A stretch of 64,000 nt of DNA from an uncultured Poribacteria bacterium (GCA_951828385.1 OX639973.1:6240845-6304844), one strand, 5' to 3'; positions 33,931 through 43,346 are shown, numbered from the stretch's first letter. A program made the numbers and translations. Notes: generated from the sequence alone by a model not told the origin.

Positions 33931-34344
33931 ATGGGTGAAGAAAAAGTCACCAAATCAGAAAAAGAGTGGAAAGAACAACTCACACCAGAAGAATTTAAAG
34001 TGACTCGGAAGAAAGGGACAGAACGCGCCTTTACGGGGAAATATCACGATTCTAAAGAACAGGGCACCTATCACTGCATCTGTTGCAACAGCCCGCTCTT
34101 TAGTTCCGAAACTAAGTTTGATTCAGGTACAGGATGGCCCAGTTTTTGGGAATCGATCTCTCCCGAATCTATTGCGACAAAATCGGACCGTAGTATATTT
34201 TTTATGCCGCGCACCGAAGTCGTCTGTAGCCGGTGTGACGCACACCTCGGGCACGTTTTCGATGACGGCCCGCCACCGACAGGCAAGCGTTACTGCCTGA
34301 ATTCCGCGGCACTCGCGCTCGTAAAATCAGAAGACGAATCTTAA
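33931..34344 (+). CDS. msrB: peptide-methionine (R)-S-oxide reductase
   Basis: 137 residues, full-length MsrB. Structural zinc cysteines are Cys49/Cys52 (CICC) and Cys99/Cys102 (CSRC). The catalytic Cys122 lies in [10 protein letters not shown], and GTGWPSFW and LGHVFDDGP are classic family motifs. It repairs oxidised methionine in proteins with thioredoxin as reductant. No signal peptide, so cytoplasmic. AGAGGAG precedes the ATG. Confidence 0.95.
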   Translation: MGEEKVTKSEKEWKEQLTPEEFKVTRKKGTERAFTGKYHDSKEQGTYHCICCNSPLFSSETKFDSGTGWPSFWESISPESIATKSDRSIFFMPRTEVVCSRCDAHLGHVFDDGPPPTGKRYCLNSAALALVKSEDES

Positions 34345-34365
34345 ATCAGTAATAAAGGAGAATTG

Positions 34366-35586
34366 ATGGCACTACGAAGTCGAATCTCATCAAGATTTCT
34401 TGTTAATGAACTCGCCACCGCCATGTCGGAGGACTGGGGGACTTCGCGCAAGTTCATGCGTTATCAACTCGCCAAGGAAAGTTTCAACTGGCGACACCCG
34501 CTCGGGGCGAAACACGGCAAAGGCGACCCTATTCAATTGGTAAGCCTCCGCATTACCGATATGTGCAACCTTCGTTGCCACTCTTGTGGACAATGGGGGG
34601 ATAACGGTTATCTTCTCGGGGAATCTCTCAAAGACCTCAAACAACGCGAAGTTCCTGTCGAAGTCTATAAAAATCTCGTCGACCAGATTGTTGATCAAGG
34701 TTGGACCCCTGTTTGGTATATCTGGGGCGGCGAACCGATGCTTTACCCCGGTATTATCGAACTGATGCACTACATCAAAGAGAAAGGGATGCCTATATCC
34801 CTCGTTAGCAACGCGACGAATATCGCAAGGCGTGCTGACGACATCTTGGAAACCTGCAAGATTATCTACTTAAGTGTTGACGGACCGAATGAAGAAATCC
34901 ACAACACGCAACGTCCGGGTGTATCCGAAAACTATGACAACTTTAAGGATGTCAAAGCCGCTCTGGAAACATTGAGCGCAGAGAAAGAAAAACGGAACAT
35001 CGCATTTCCTTATATTGTCCCGCTGAGCTGCGTCACAATGTATAATATTGATGAGGTCGTAGATCTCTATAAATTCACCAGCCAATACGCCGATGCCCAA
35101 ATCTTCTATCTCACATGGTGGATAGATTCGCAATCCGCGCAAGAACACACGGAAGAATTCGAGAACCGATTCGGTTTCAAACCACAAACCCATTACGGTT
35201 GGATCGGAACCTGGAAAGACTTTGATCACGGCGTAATATTGGATCGCTTTGAGGAGATGGAAAATCTCTCGAACGAACAACGCCGTTGCCCGCCGATTAT
35301 GATGCCGAGACTCAACACAAAAGGCGAAATCCAACGCTATTACACCGATCATGAGCAAACCTTTGGCTACAACCAATGTGTCAGCATCTACATGACAATG
35401 GAGATCGATAGTAACGGCGACGTTAGCCTCTGCCGTGATTACCACGACTATATCATCGGCAATATCAAGACAGACAAGGTCGTGGATATGTGGAATAATC
35501 AGAAGGCGATGAAGTTCCGGCAGTCCATAAGCAATGATGGGCCTATGCCCGTATGCCGACGCTGCTGCGGGTTGATGGGATTTTAG
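34366..35586 (+). CDS. radical SAM protein with SPASM-like C-terminus
   Basis: 406 residues. The 4Fe-4S/SAM motif is CNLRCHSC (Cys67, Cys71, Cys74), followed by WYIWGGEPMLYP and LSVDGP, as in radical SAM cores. The C-terminus (VSLCRDYHDYIIGNI, then MPVCRRCCGLMGF) has the Cys distribution of SPASM domains that hold auxiliary clusters. Such enzymes modify peptides or act on small molecules; no precursor peptide gene is apparent nearby. It follows msrB by about 20 bases, with AAAGGAG upstream of ATG. Confidence 0.85.
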   Translation: MALRSRISSRFLVNELATAMSEDWGTSRKFMRYQLAKESFNWRHPLGAKHGKGDPIQLVSLRITDMCNLRCHSCGQWGDNGYLLGESLKDLKQREVPVEVYKNLVDQIVDQGWTPVWYIWGGEPMLYPGIIELMHYIKEKGMPISLVSNATNIARRADDILETCKIIYLSVDGPNEEIHNTQRPGVSENYDNFKDVKAALETLSAEKEKRNIAFPYIVPLSCVTMYNIDEVVDLYKFTSQYADAQIFYLTWWIDSQSAQEHTEEFENRFGFKPQTHYGWIGTWKDFDHGVILDRFEEMENLSNEQRRCPPIMMPRLNTKGEIQRYYTDHEQTFGYNQCVSIYMTMEIDSNGDVSLCRDYHDYIIGNIKTDKVVDMWNNQKAMKFRQSISNDGPMPVCRRCCGLMGF

Positions 35587-35742
35587 TTTTTAATTTTCGA
35601 GTACTGGTCTGCCTTCCACTACATTTCAGGCAGGCACTTGGTACAATTCGCACGGTATAAGTTTCCCGAAACTCTTTTGTACTTAACCAGAAACCATCGC
35701 GAAACGTAGTGGAGCGATGCTCAAAGGACCATAGTTAAAAAT

Positions 35743-36606
35743 ATGAAGATAGGATTACGTATTCCCGGCACAGCCCGTCAATTGCCCTTCGCAGATTTTT
35801 GCAAGTGGTGTGTTGATAATGGGTTTGATGCCGTTGATATTGGAGAAGTCACCCCCGAAATTGTCCAAACCGCGAGAGATGCTGGGCTTGCTATCGGCTC
35901 CGCGGATCTCCCGGGTACCGGAGACTTACTTAGCGCGAAAAAATCTAAACAGAAAGCCGGTGCTGCCGCTGCAAGAGATGCTATTGAAGCCGCTGCCGAT
36001 AACGATGTCCACATTATGTTCTGCGTCTTTGTACCGGAAGATGCCAGTCTCGGTCGAGCAAAAAACTTTGATATTTGGAAGCAGACGATTCCACCTATCG
36101 CCGAATTTGCTGCGTCCAGAGGTGTAACGATCGCAGTAGAGGGATGGCCTGGTCCCGGTCCCGATTATCCCGCGCTCGGCTGCACACCAGAAATGTGGCG
36201 TGCGATGTTCGCAGAATGCAACTCGCCGGGTTTAGGACTCAACTACGACCCATCGCACCTTGTCAGAATCGGTATCGACTATCTCCGCGCCCTGAATGAA
36301 TTCGCAGCCTACGTCAAGCACGTCCACGGCAAAGATACAGCCTTTGATGAAGAAGCACTCTATCTGCACGGTAATCTGGGACCGAGTTTCCACAGTGCTC
36401 GCGGTTTCGGTGAAGATTGGTGGCGTTATACCATTCCCGGCGACGGTATCGTGGATTGGCTGCGAGTCGTACAACGTTTAGAGGACGAGGATTTTGACGG
36501 TATTGTCAGTGTAGAACTTGAGGATTACCGTTACTGGCGCACATGGGAATCAGAATCCGATGGCTTGCGCCGTTCGCGTGAGTTTCTTGATGAGTTTGTC
36601 CGTTAA
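35743..36606 (+). CDS. sugar phosphate isomerase/epimerase family (xylose isomerase-like TIM barrel)
   Basis: 287 residues. The TIM-barrel pattern shows GLRIPGTA at the start, ITVAVEGWPG-like metal-binding Glu (VTIAVEGWP), LGLNYDPSHLVRIG with Asp and His ligands, VKHVHGKDT, and a final GIVSVELEDYRYW. The metal-binding Glu/Asp/His/Glu set of the AP2Ec/IolE/hydroxypyruvate isomerase superfamily is thus present. The specific sugar or inositol substrate is unknown; Gfo/Idh/MocA enzymes in this window are common partners of such isomerases. Confidence 0.82.
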   Translation: MKIGLRIPGTARQLPFADFCKWCVDNGFDAVDIGEVTPEIVQTARDAGLAIGSADLPGTGDLLSAKKSKQKAGAAAARDAIEAAADNDVHIMFCVFVPEDASLGRAKNFDIWKQTIPPIAEFAASRGVTIAVEGWPGPGPDYPALGCTPEMWRAMFAECNSPGLGLNYDPSHLVRIGIDYLRALNEFAAYVKHVHGKDTAFDEEALYLHGNLGPSFHSARGFGEDWWRYTIPGDGIVDWLRVVQRLEDEDFDGIVSVELEDYRYWRTWESESDGLRRSREFLDEFVR

Positions 36607-36671
36607 CCCTTGTGGGAACGTGAGTTTGATAAAGGCGCACTTTCGGGCAAAATGTCAACTTACGGGCGATA

Positions 36672-36696
36672 TGCCACAAACTAAAAGTTTGTGCTA
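36672..36696. repeat. palindromic repeat in the leader of the PhyH gene
   Basis: TGCCACAAACT-AAA-AGTTTGTGCTA, the reverse orientation of the dispersed TAGCACAAACT/AGTTTGTGGCA palindrome seen at 9968 and 43255. It ends just before the AAGGAG ribosome site and could hide or expose it in the mRNA. Confidence 0.6.
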
Positions 36697-36711
36697 CAAG
36701 GAGAAATTGCC

Positions 36712-37641
36712 ATGAACGAACTTCTTAACATGGGTATGGAGGCTTCGCCTGAGAAGTATCTCCCTCACTTAATCACTGAAGAAGAACGTACACATTTTGA
36801 AGAACAAGGCTATCTGTATATACCCAACGCGCTCTCGTCAGAGATGCGGGAACACCTCACATACGCCGTAGATACCTTGTACAACAAAGCACTCGCTACA
36901 GGCAGAGCAAAGCCCGGCTCACACTGGGGCTGGTCGGATTTCTTAGGTGCCGATGATGCGCTCTTAAATCTCGTTGACTTGCCGACGACGTTACCCAAAG
37001 TCTGGGGAATCTTGGGATGGAATATCTATCTATACCACGCGCACATGCACGTTAAACCCCCAACGCCTACAGATGCCGAAGAAGGTGAAGGGTGGCTGGA
37101 ATGGCACCAAGACAGCGGACGCGTCAACATCGAAATGGAGACACATCCGCGTCCTCGTCTGTCCATGAAAGTGGCATATTTCCTCACAGATGTCTCCGAA
37201 CCGGGACGTGGTAACTTCTATATCCGCCCGGGTAGCCATCTAAAGTCGGATATGTCCGTTCCAGAATATGAAATCAGCCGCGATCCACGTGAAGCAACTG
37301 CAGACGATGTGCCTGATGATGCGATGCCGGTCTGTGTTGAGCCGGGCACCGCTGTCCTATTCGACAGGCGACTCTGGCACTCGCGCAGTCCGAACCACTC
37401 CCAAATTACACGGAAAGCACTTTTCTACGGCTACGGCTACCGCTGGATCCGCCCCAAAGACGAAATGAGTGTTGAACCCCTCTATGAACGCTGCGACCCG
37501 ATCCGCCGTCAGCTGCTCGGTGCCGCTACCCGAAACAACGGACGCTACGTCCCTTCCGAAGACGACGTACCGTTACGCGGATGGCTCATCGAAAACCTCG
37601 GCGATAACCCTGTTTATGCAATGGGACCTCGGCACGCCTAA
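36712..37641 (+). CDS. phytanoyl-CoA dioxygenase (PhyH) family protein
   Basis: 309 residues, Fe(II)/2-oxoglutarate-dependent oxygenase fold. The metal motif HxD is WHQDSG (His132, Asp134) and the distal His is 223 in LWHSRSPNH; GNFYIRPGSH is the conserved strand-turn. The substrate is unknown: family members hydroxylate lipids, ectoine, quorum signals or halogenated metabolites. ATG at 36712 is preceded by AAGGAGAAATT. A hairpin and the leader palindrome flank the gene. Confidence 0.85.
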   Translation: MNELLNMGMEASPEKYLPHLITEEERTHFEEQGYLYIPNALSSEMREHLTYAVDTLYNKALATGRAKPGSHWGWSDFLGADDALLNLVDLPTTLPKVWGILGWNIYLYHAHMHVKPPTPTDAEEGEGWLEWHQDSGRVNIEMETHPRPRLSMKVAYFLTDVSEPGRGNFYIRPGSHLKSDMSVPEYEISRDPREATADDVPDDAMPVCVEPGTAVLFDRRLWHSRSPNHSQITRKALFYGYGYRWIRPKDEMSVEPLYERCDPIRRQLLGAATRNNGRYVPSEDDVPLRGWLIENLGDNPVYAMGPRHA

Positions 37642-37659
37642 ACCGTAGACTGGAGGAAT

Positions 37660-37702
37660 GGGAGGTTGGAGGTTGCACGCCATCTCCAACCTTCCGATTT
37701 TA
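37660..37702 (+). terminator. hairpin after PhyH gene
   Basis: GGAGGTTGGAG pairs with CTCCAACCTTCC around a 12-base loop, followed by GATTTTACGTTT. The U-run is short, so it is a moderate terminator candidate. Confidence 0.45.
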
Positions 37703-37747
37703 CGTTTACTCACCCTTCTGTTTTGCCCCAATGAAACCCGATTTTTT

Positions 37748-37873
37748 TATAGTGAAGCCCATAAATAAGTGAACATCTTTGTAGCATAGGCTGTTAGCCT
37801 GTGCCAGTCTGAATACCTGTTATAGGTATTCAGACTGTTTGAGAGTGCCCAATTAACTATAGGTTTTACTATA
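37748..37873. mobile_element. 126-bp TIR element, TATAGT family, copy A
   Basis: Left end TATAGTGAAGCC and right end GGTTTTACTATA are inverse at 10 of 12 positions. Inside are the palindrome TAGCATAGGCT...AGCCTGTGCCA and a perfect hairpin AGTCTGAATACCT-GTTAT-AGGTATTCAGACT (37806-37836). No coding capacity. Related elements lie near 43.2 and 53.9 kb. Confidence 0.6.
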
Positions 37874-37953
37874 AAGAACCCAAGGAAATTTTAAAAGAAG
37901 ACACCGGCTTGCAATCCGAGAAACTACAATCCTTCGCAAGGAGTTCCATTCAA

Positions 37954-38268
37954 ATGAGCGACAGCTATGAAATAAAGAAAGAATTTTTAAAAAAATGGCT
38001 TATTGTCGTCAGCCATTCAGGTAAATTTAGTACCATCTTCAGTCTAATTATCTTATCCCTTGCGCTCGGGACCTTTATCACGCTTTTTCTCGGTGACACC
38101 TATGATTTTCTAAATCAGTGTCTTGTAACGCCTTGTACTTGGATGGCAGCAGGGCGGTTGTTTGTCCTTAAATTGGAGTTTCCGAACTCGCGTGCTATCC
38201 GCTGGATTTTCCGTCTCGTTCTACTCATGAGTATCCTCCATACAATATTACTGGTAAAATCTCTATGA
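37954..38268 (+). CDS. small membrane protein of unknown function
   Basis: 104 residues from ATG, with CAAGGAG about 12 bases upstream. Three hydrophobic stretches (FSTIFSLIILSLALGTFITLF, a central CLVTPCTWMAAGRLFVL, and IFRLVLLMSILHTILLV) suggest two to three membrane helices. No family recognised. It stands alone between a TIR element and another unknown gene. Confidence 0.55.
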   Translation: MSDSYEIKKEFLKKWLIVVSHSGKFSTIFSLIILSLALGTFITLFLGDTYDFLNQCLVTPCTWMAAGRLFVLKLEFPNSRAIRWIFRLVLLMSILHTILLVKSL

Positions 38269-38305
38269 TAACTGAGTAACTGAAAACTATCTTCTCAGCA
38301 AAAAC

Positions 38306-38335
38306 TTGACATCTCTCCCATATTTAGGGTAACAT
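38306..38335 (+). promoter_or_regulatory. promoter candidate for the 214-residue unknown gene
   Basis: Perfect TTGACA (38306-38311), 18-base spacer, TAACAT (38330-38335), about 105 bases before the gene. Confidence 0.45.
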
Positions 38336-38440
38336 ATCTATATCTTTGATTTAAGGGAGATTAACAGAAAACCAATTCCAAGATGCTATTCACGGACAAA
38401 AAACCGAAAGTCTATATCGAAACTACAGAGGTAAACTAAA

Positions 38441-39085
38441 ATGAAACCAGACCCTATCCTCGAAGAATGCTACCGTATTAAGGAAGAGTATAGTGCCCAA
38501 TTCAAGGACTTGCAATCCTTTTTTGAACATTTAAAATCTCAAGAGAAAAAGCGGAAAAAGGAGGGTTGGAAGTACGCGCCCCCACCGCAACGCCTTGAAT
38601 TCAGTGTAACCGCCGAACACCTTGCATTTGTAATAACTCGAGCAGAAAAAGCAGCTACGGACCCGCAAATCATTGCGTTGCTTAAACGGCTCAAAACTGG
38701 ACTGAAAACCTGTGATGCGACAAAGAACAACGCCAATGACACTTTTGGCGCAACGCTACAAACTGAAATTGCTCGCGTACTTATACAAGATTGGGCAATT
38801 GCAGCGATCCGATTTACGCTCATCGAGGATACCGACTTGCAGTCCGAGACCTCTCAGATTGCGGAAGAGGTTCGCCAGATTTTGACCGCTTGGCTCCCCG
38901 ATTTCCGATCCCTAAATTTCACGTTAGAACTCACAGACGAGATGCAGATTGTAGCGGAACCTATTATCGGTTTCGATAAGCGGGAAGGACGGGAGTATCT
39001 CGCGAGCGCGCATCTTGAAATAAGAATGAAGCGCGGCGAAGAACCAGAAGGATTAACGCAAATTTTGAAGCGATTCAAAATCTAA
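38441..39085 (+). CDS. protein of unknown function with N-terminal small-protein-like module
   Basis: 214 residues. The N-terminal helix (DPILEECYRIKEEYSAQFKD) loosely resembles the motif of the two small proteins at 24.4 and 45.3 kb (I-x-E/K-E-x-x-x-I-K/R-x-x-x-S-A/E-x-F). Residues ~50-210 form an unrecognised alpha/beta domain (TLEL, EIRMKRGEEPEG). No signal peptide or membrane helix. AGAGG precedes the ATG. Confidence 0.6.
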   Translation: MKPDPILEECYRIKEEYSAQFKDLQSFFEHLKSQEKKRKKEGWKYAPPPQRLEFSVTAEHLAFVITRAEKAATDPQIIALLKRLKTGLKTCDATKNNANDTFGATLQTEIARVLIQDWAIAAIRFTLIEDTDLQSETSQIAEEVRQILTAWLPDFRSLNFTLELTDEMQIVAEPIIGFDKREGREYLASAHLEIRMKRGEEPEGLTQILKRFKI

Positions 39086-39156
39086 AACCTTTCGTGCCGG
39101 ATATAATCTTGTGCTTTGCTATGCGAACCTCCCGCGCGAATTTAGGAGCATACCCC

Positions 39157-39942
39157 ATGAAAACTGTATCACTTATTTGCATTTTGGCAGCACTCGCCCT
39201 ATCCAGTGCGTTCGCCGCCCCCGAATGGAAACCTTACGACGACTTTGAGGGAGATTTAGACGCAATCGACGAGACACCTGGACAGGTACCGGATCTCGGT
39301 ACGAAATGGGTTCAATTTGTCCCTGAAAACCGATTAGAGATGGGCATCGAGAATGGCGTGTTTCAGATGAAAGTCAAAAGTCCGGGCGGTCGCGATCCGG
39401 GTTTCAAACTCGTTTTCGGATGGGAGCCGCGCGACATCCTCGGCATCCAGTTCACGGTGAAGGTTGCTGAACTCTCTGATGCCGGTGGTTGGTTCGGGGT
39501 GCTGTGTACGAACGAAGAACCGAACTGGAAAAATCCGAACTGGGTTTTCGGTATGTCGCCGAGTCACCAACACAACTGGGGCCCGAAAGGCGTGTTCGGT
39601 TCTGGCTCCGTTGGACAACTCGGCGGTTGGGAAGCATTTTCTTATGAAGACATCCCTGAAAACACGAATATGCTCCGAACGCTCCGCTTGGAGTGGAACG
39701 ATGCGAAGCATGAAATGGCTGTCACGGTTGATCCCGGTGAAAAGACGGAATGGAAAAAGGATGACATCTCCTCTAATGCCGACTTAGGTGAATTTCCGTG
39801 GTGGAGTATCTACCTCACCGCCGATCAGGAGGTTGAAGTCGCTGTGGATGATGTCTTCGTAAAATCAGAGAGTCTGCCGTATCCTGTAGAAGCGCGTGGA
39901 AAACTCGCTTCATGTTGGGGTGCGATCAAGTTAATGGATTAG
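39157..39942 (+). CDS. secreted beta-sandwich protein with C-terminal K-L-x-S-x-W-G tag
   Basis: 261 residues from the ATG behind TTAGGAG. A signal peptide (MKTVSLICILAALALSSAFA, cut before APEW) leads into a beta-rich domain (PYDDFEGDLDAID, FQMKVKSPGG, GWFGVLC, LRLEWNDAKHEM, VAVDDVFV) resembling concanavalin-like or DUF1080-type lectin folds. The terminus is ARGKLASCWGAIKLMD, homologous to the tails of three other exported proteins in this window. Probable surface or secreted glycan-binding role (inference). The frame extends upstream, but the ribosome site and signal peptide fix the start. Confidence 0.75.
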   Translation: MKTVSLICILAALALSSAFAAPEWKPYDDFEGDLDAIDETPGQVPDLGTKWVQFVPENRLEMGIENGVFQMKVKSPGGRDPGFKLVFGWEPRDILGIQFTVKVAELSDAGGWFGVLCTNEEPNWKNPNWVFGMSPSHQHNWGPKGVFGSGSVGQLGGWEAFSYEDIPENTNMLRTLRLEWNDAKHEMAVTVDPGEKTEWKKDDISSNADLGEFPWWSIYLTADQEVEVAVDDVFVKSESLPYPVEARGKLASCWGAIKLMD

Positions 39943-40031
39943 TGTTTACCTTCCAGTATCACAATTCCATTTTGGAATATGGCAAGTTCTTATTCAACAA
40001 GGACCTGTTTGGGGCGTTCGCGTCAATGGGT

Positions 40032-41126
40032 TCACTGACGCTTATGATCAGTGTGCTTTACCTCTCCCCACTGCGTCGGCAACTTCCCGTGTGGTGAAAC
40101 CGAGAACTCACCTTCTGTCCAATCGGGCCACTTCTCATCACTCGGATCGCGTGTCAACCGTTTCAGTCCCCGTGTGTCAAACGTATAGCGATAGAGGTCA
40201 TAATTGGCGTTAGGTTTATCGTTCTGCTTTATTGAGATAAGCATCGCACGGTCATTCTCCATCCAACTTGTGCCAGCAATATTCAAATTGTTGCCGAGCC
40301 TGTCATTAATATCTGTAATTTTCTTCTTCGCCGCACCGAGCGACTGAGCAATGAGATGCTTGACATCTCCCCCATCAAGCCACTGGACTTCATAAAATAG
40401 GATATGTTGTCTGTCTGCCGACCAGCGCGGAAAGAACCGGAACGTAGGTCCATCACCGATCTCCGGATCCGGGAGCAAAGGGCGTTGGTGCTGTCCATCC
40501 GCATCCATCACGTAGATCGTTTTTGAGTTGATCCCTGGACCTTGGATGAAACGCTCAAAAGTCAGCATTGTGCCATCCGACGACCAGTCCGGAGCCGCAG
40601 ACTGTTCCTTAGCATCGTCAAATCCAGTCAACTGTGTGACCTTCTGGCTTGCCACGTCTATGACAAACACATCAAGTTTGCCACCGCGGAGGCTCGTAAA
40701 AGCGATTTGTGTGCCATCCGACGACCAGGACGGATTCGCGTCGGCGACGTTGTTGTCGGTGAGCCGCTGTAGGTCTGTGCCATCTGCGTTCATGATAAAC
40801 AACTCTGATGAGGTTTGTATCTTCTCCTTGTCCATGTATCGGGTAAAGGCAATTTTTGTGCCATCGGGGGCCCAGCGCGGGTAACTGTCTTTCGTTGTTG
40901 TGTTGTGGGTGAGTCTGCGTCTACCGGTGCCTTCATCGTTCATCACGAAAATATCATCATCTACACGAAAGACGATCTTCGCATCTACAGAAACCATTGC
41001 CCCCATAAACAAAAGCAGACAACTGACCCAGAAAATGATTGTCTTAAAAGGGTTTATTACCACTAATGCCAGTATGCTTACCATCGTTATAGGTTTCTGT
41101 GTCGCTGTTAAAAATCTGAAATTCAT
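40032..41126 (-). CDS. TolB-like beta-propeller, exported, with C-terminal K-L-x-T-x-W-G tag
   Basis: 364 residues. A long N-terminus with a hydrophobic stretch (TIIFWVSCLLLFMGAMVSVDA) acts as signal or anchor. PD40/TolB repeats follow: YPRWAPDGTKIAF, NPSWSSDGTQIAF, APDWSSDGTMLTF, FPRWSADRQHILF, each with a preceding IFVMN/LFIMN strand. The protein ends SPHGKLPTQWGEVKHTDHKRQ, carrying the shared tail motif followed by eight more residues. It is not the TolB of the Tol-Pal system, as no pal or tolA is near. The WD40 gene ends ten bases upstream, so both are likely one transcript. Confidence 0.8.
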   Translation of the reverse strand: MNFRFLTATQKPITMVSILALVVINPFKTIIFWVSCLLLFMGAMVSVDAKIVFRVDDDIFVMNDEGTGRRRLTHNTTTKDSYPRWAPDGTKIAFTRYMDKEKIQTSSELFIMNADGTDLQRLTDNNVADANPSWSSDGTQIAFTSLRGGKLDVFVIDVASQKVTQLTGFDDAKEQSAAPDWSSDGTMLTFERFIQGPGINSKTIYVMDADGQHQRPLLPDPEIGDGPTFRFFPRWSADRQHILFYEVQWLDGGDVKHLIAQSLGAAKKKITDINDRLGNNLNIAGTSWMENDRAMLISIKQNDKPNANYDLYRYTFDTRGLKRLTRDPSDEKWPDWTEGEFSVSPHGKLPTQWGEVKHTDHKRQ

Positions 41127-41135
41127 AAATGCTCC

Positions 41136-43079
41136 TTATGTGTTTCCCAAATAAGGTTTCAAATCCCATAACAGAATAGTGTGATCAAAACTGCCACTTG
41201 CCAAGATAGTGCTATCAGGTGAAAACGCAAGACATTGAATATCTGTCGGATGTCCCAGAAAAATGGCAATGTTTTCACCAGTGGTAAGGTCCCATAACTG
41301 AACAGGAACTTTCTCTAACCCCGGTTGCCAAATTTCACCGAAAGCCATATACCGACCGCAAGGCGAGATTTCTATCGGATCTATATTAGGATACTCTCCA
41401 TCTGGCACTGTGAGAGGTGGAGAATAAAAGATGGGGAACAAATGAATTAGCTCTTTAAAGTCCTCAAACCCACCGATCTCTTCACCGCACATCACGTCCC
41501 ACACCCGATATGTCCAGTCATCACATCTGCTGAGCAGGCGTGTGCCATCCGGACTAAATCTCATGTAGTTGATGCAATTTGTATGTTTGCCTCTGAAGAT
41601 GTGTTTCATCTGTCCGCTTGCAACATCCCATACATACACAGCACCGTTTTCACGGTCATTTTCATCCCAACTCTCGCTATCTTTTTCTGTTCCGTTCCCA
41701 CACGCAAGCAGATTCGTGGCGGGCGCGTATGCCATCCCATTTCGTCGATCGGGCGGTTCTCCAGGGACTGTGAGTTCGGCTATCGGTTCACTTTGTCCAA
41801 TTTCCCACAGATTCAAGGTATTGCCATAATACAGAGATTCTCCGGGCGGAAACCCGGTTGCATAAAATTTGCCAGTCGCGGTGTCCGAATAAACGGCAAC
41901 GATATGACAACGCGGTTCTGTAACAACGCGTTGCGGACGATAGGTCGTAACATCCCATAGCACGACACCGCCAAATTGCCGATACCCCGCACAGAGTGTT
42001 TGTCCGTCAGGTGAAAATACCAGCGAATGCAGATCGCCAACTTCCCACGGCAGCATAGAGAGTGTCTCTGCCTCTCCCACAGTCTTAACTTGGACTTCAA
42101 AATCACTTTGGAAGGCAAGATGCGACCCGTTGGAAAAGTGAATAGGATAAATTTCAGCTCTACAATAATTTTTTTCCTGAAAAGTATATAGTGCCTTTTG
42201 CTGTGCGACATCCCACAGGGTGACTGTGCATCGATCCTGAGATATCCCTGCTGCCCGAAGCGTGCCATCGGGGGCGTAGGAGATGTCCATCCAGTCGTCA
42301 CCCGACGATGGATACGTTTGCTGCAGCTGCCAAGTAGAAGTCTCCCAGACTTGGACAGTCCCTTTTATTCCGCCAGCGGCAAGGAACTGACCGCAAGGTG
42401 AAAAACTCAGCGCGTGCACACCTTCGGAATGTCCTGTGAGGCGGATGATGCGTTCATGGGTCGTTATATCCCAGACGCTGATAAAATCAGCAAAATGTGA
42501 CGACGCAAAGAGCCGATCGTCCGGTGAAAATGCCAAGGCACCGCCAAAATCCCAAGAAAATCCATTGTCACAGTCATCTATGCGACATAACTCTATGTCT
42601 TCAGCAGGTAATTCCAGCGATGCATGTACGCTACCGGTTAACGATTCCCAAATGTCAACAATAACGCTACCATCATAACTTGCAGCAAACCATTGCCCGG
42701 ATGGAGAAAAACAGTGGCTACATAAATAATTTGGAGGTGGATCGTCCCCCCACTTTGCAGGATATTCCATGACAGCGATACATTTCTGTCTTTGCATATC
42801 CCATATCTTAATAACCTTCTTCCCATTTTTGTCACTATTACTCACTGCCAATAAGGGTTGACTTGAACAGAGGGCAATGCGGCTGACCATACCTCGCTCC
42901 GTTTCAAACAGCGTAACGGGCTGGCGTGTCGTGAGGTCATACCCCCACACGCCTATCCCTGTACCCGCTGCCAAGGACGTTCCATCTGCGGAAACTGCTA
43001 AATCACATAAGGCACCCGACCCAAAACGCGCAATTGCGCCCTGTGGCAGTTCCCAAACAGTAAAACTATTTTTGTTCAT
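41136..43079 (-). CDS. WD40-repeat beta-propeller protein
   Basis: 647 residues without signal peptide. At least ten WD40-type blades are readable, e.g. ALSFSPCGQFLAAGG...TVQVWETST, LAFSPDDRLFASS...FISVWDITT, MRFSPDGTRLLSR...TYRVWDVMC and the last LAFSPDSTILASGS...TILLWDLKP. This would give two propellers or one large one. It probably is a cytoplasmic scaffold; no effector or kinase domain is fused. It is followed at ten bases by the exported TolB-like gene. Confidence 0.85.
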   Translation of the reverse strand: MNKNSFTVWELPQGAIARFGSGALCDLAVSADGTSLAAGTGIGVWGYDLTTRQPVTLFETERGMVSRIALCSSQPLLAVSNSDKNGKKVIKIWDMQRQKCIAVMEYPAKWGDDPPPNYLCSHCFSPSGQWFAASYDGSVIVDIWESLTGSVHASLELPAEDIELCRIDDCDNGFSWDFGGALAFSPDDRLFASSHFADFISVWDITTHERIIRLTGHSEGVHALSFSPCGQFLAAGGIKGTVQVWETSTWQLQQTYPSSGDDWMDISYAPDGTLRAAGISQDRCTVTLWDVAQQKALYTFQEKNYCRAEIYPIHFSNGSHLAFQSDFEVQVKTVGEAETLSMLPWEVGDLHSLVFSPDGQTLCAGYRQFGGVVLWDVTTYRPQRVVTEPRCHIVAVYSDTATGKFYATGFPPGESLYYGNTLNLWEIGQSEPIAELTVPGEPPDRRNGMAYAPATNLLACGNGTEKDSESWDENDRENGAVYVWDVASGQMKHIFRGKHTNCINYMRFSPDGTRLLSRCDDWTYRVWDVMCGEEIGGFEDFKELIHLFPIFYSPPLTVPDGEYPNIDPIEISPCGRYMAFGEIWQPGLEKVPVQLWDLTTGENIAIFLGHPTDIQCLAFSPDSTILASGSFDHTILLWDLKPYLGNT

Positions 43080-43233
43080 AGAAACCTCCGAAAGTGACTT
43101 GCAAGAAACAGAAAAATTTCCTAAATCAATTACCTACCTCATGTTACATTCACCGGGACATGTGATACCACCACTATTATACGATGTTTTATGCTTCTGT
43201 CAAATACCTTCGCGATAGCCTTCCAGGGCCATT

Positions 43234-43346
43234 TATAATGAATAGACACATTCGTAGCACAAACTTCCAGTTTGTGCCAGTCTGAATGCCTGTTATAGGT
43301 ATTCAGACTGTTTGAGAGTGCCCAATTAATTCTAAACTTTACTATA
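43234..43346. mobile_element. TIR element, TATAGT family, copy B (degraded left end)
   Basis: The right half is almost identical to copy A at 37.8 kb: the hairpin at 43279-43309 differs by one base (GCC for ACC) and is followed by the same CTGTTTGAGAGTGCCCAATT segment, ending AACTTTACTATA. The left end TATAATGAA is worn. The internal palindrome here is TAGCACAAACT...AGTTTGTGCCA. Confidence 0.55.

Noticed and set aside
34870-35445. 191-codon minus-strand frame inside the radical SAM gene
   Set aside because: Antisense shadow; the plus-strand frame has the CxxxCxxC and SPASM motifs.
36632-36668. GCGCACTTTCGGGCAA near the PhyH leader as a third copy of the dyad pair
   Set aside because: Only one half resembles the TGCACCATTTCGGGCA dyad; the second dyad and the 31-bp spacing are absent.
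40032-41126. Assignment of the propeller as TolB of the Tol-Pal system
   Set aside because: PD40 repeats match, but there are no tolQRA or pal genes around it and the C-terminal tag is not found in TolB.
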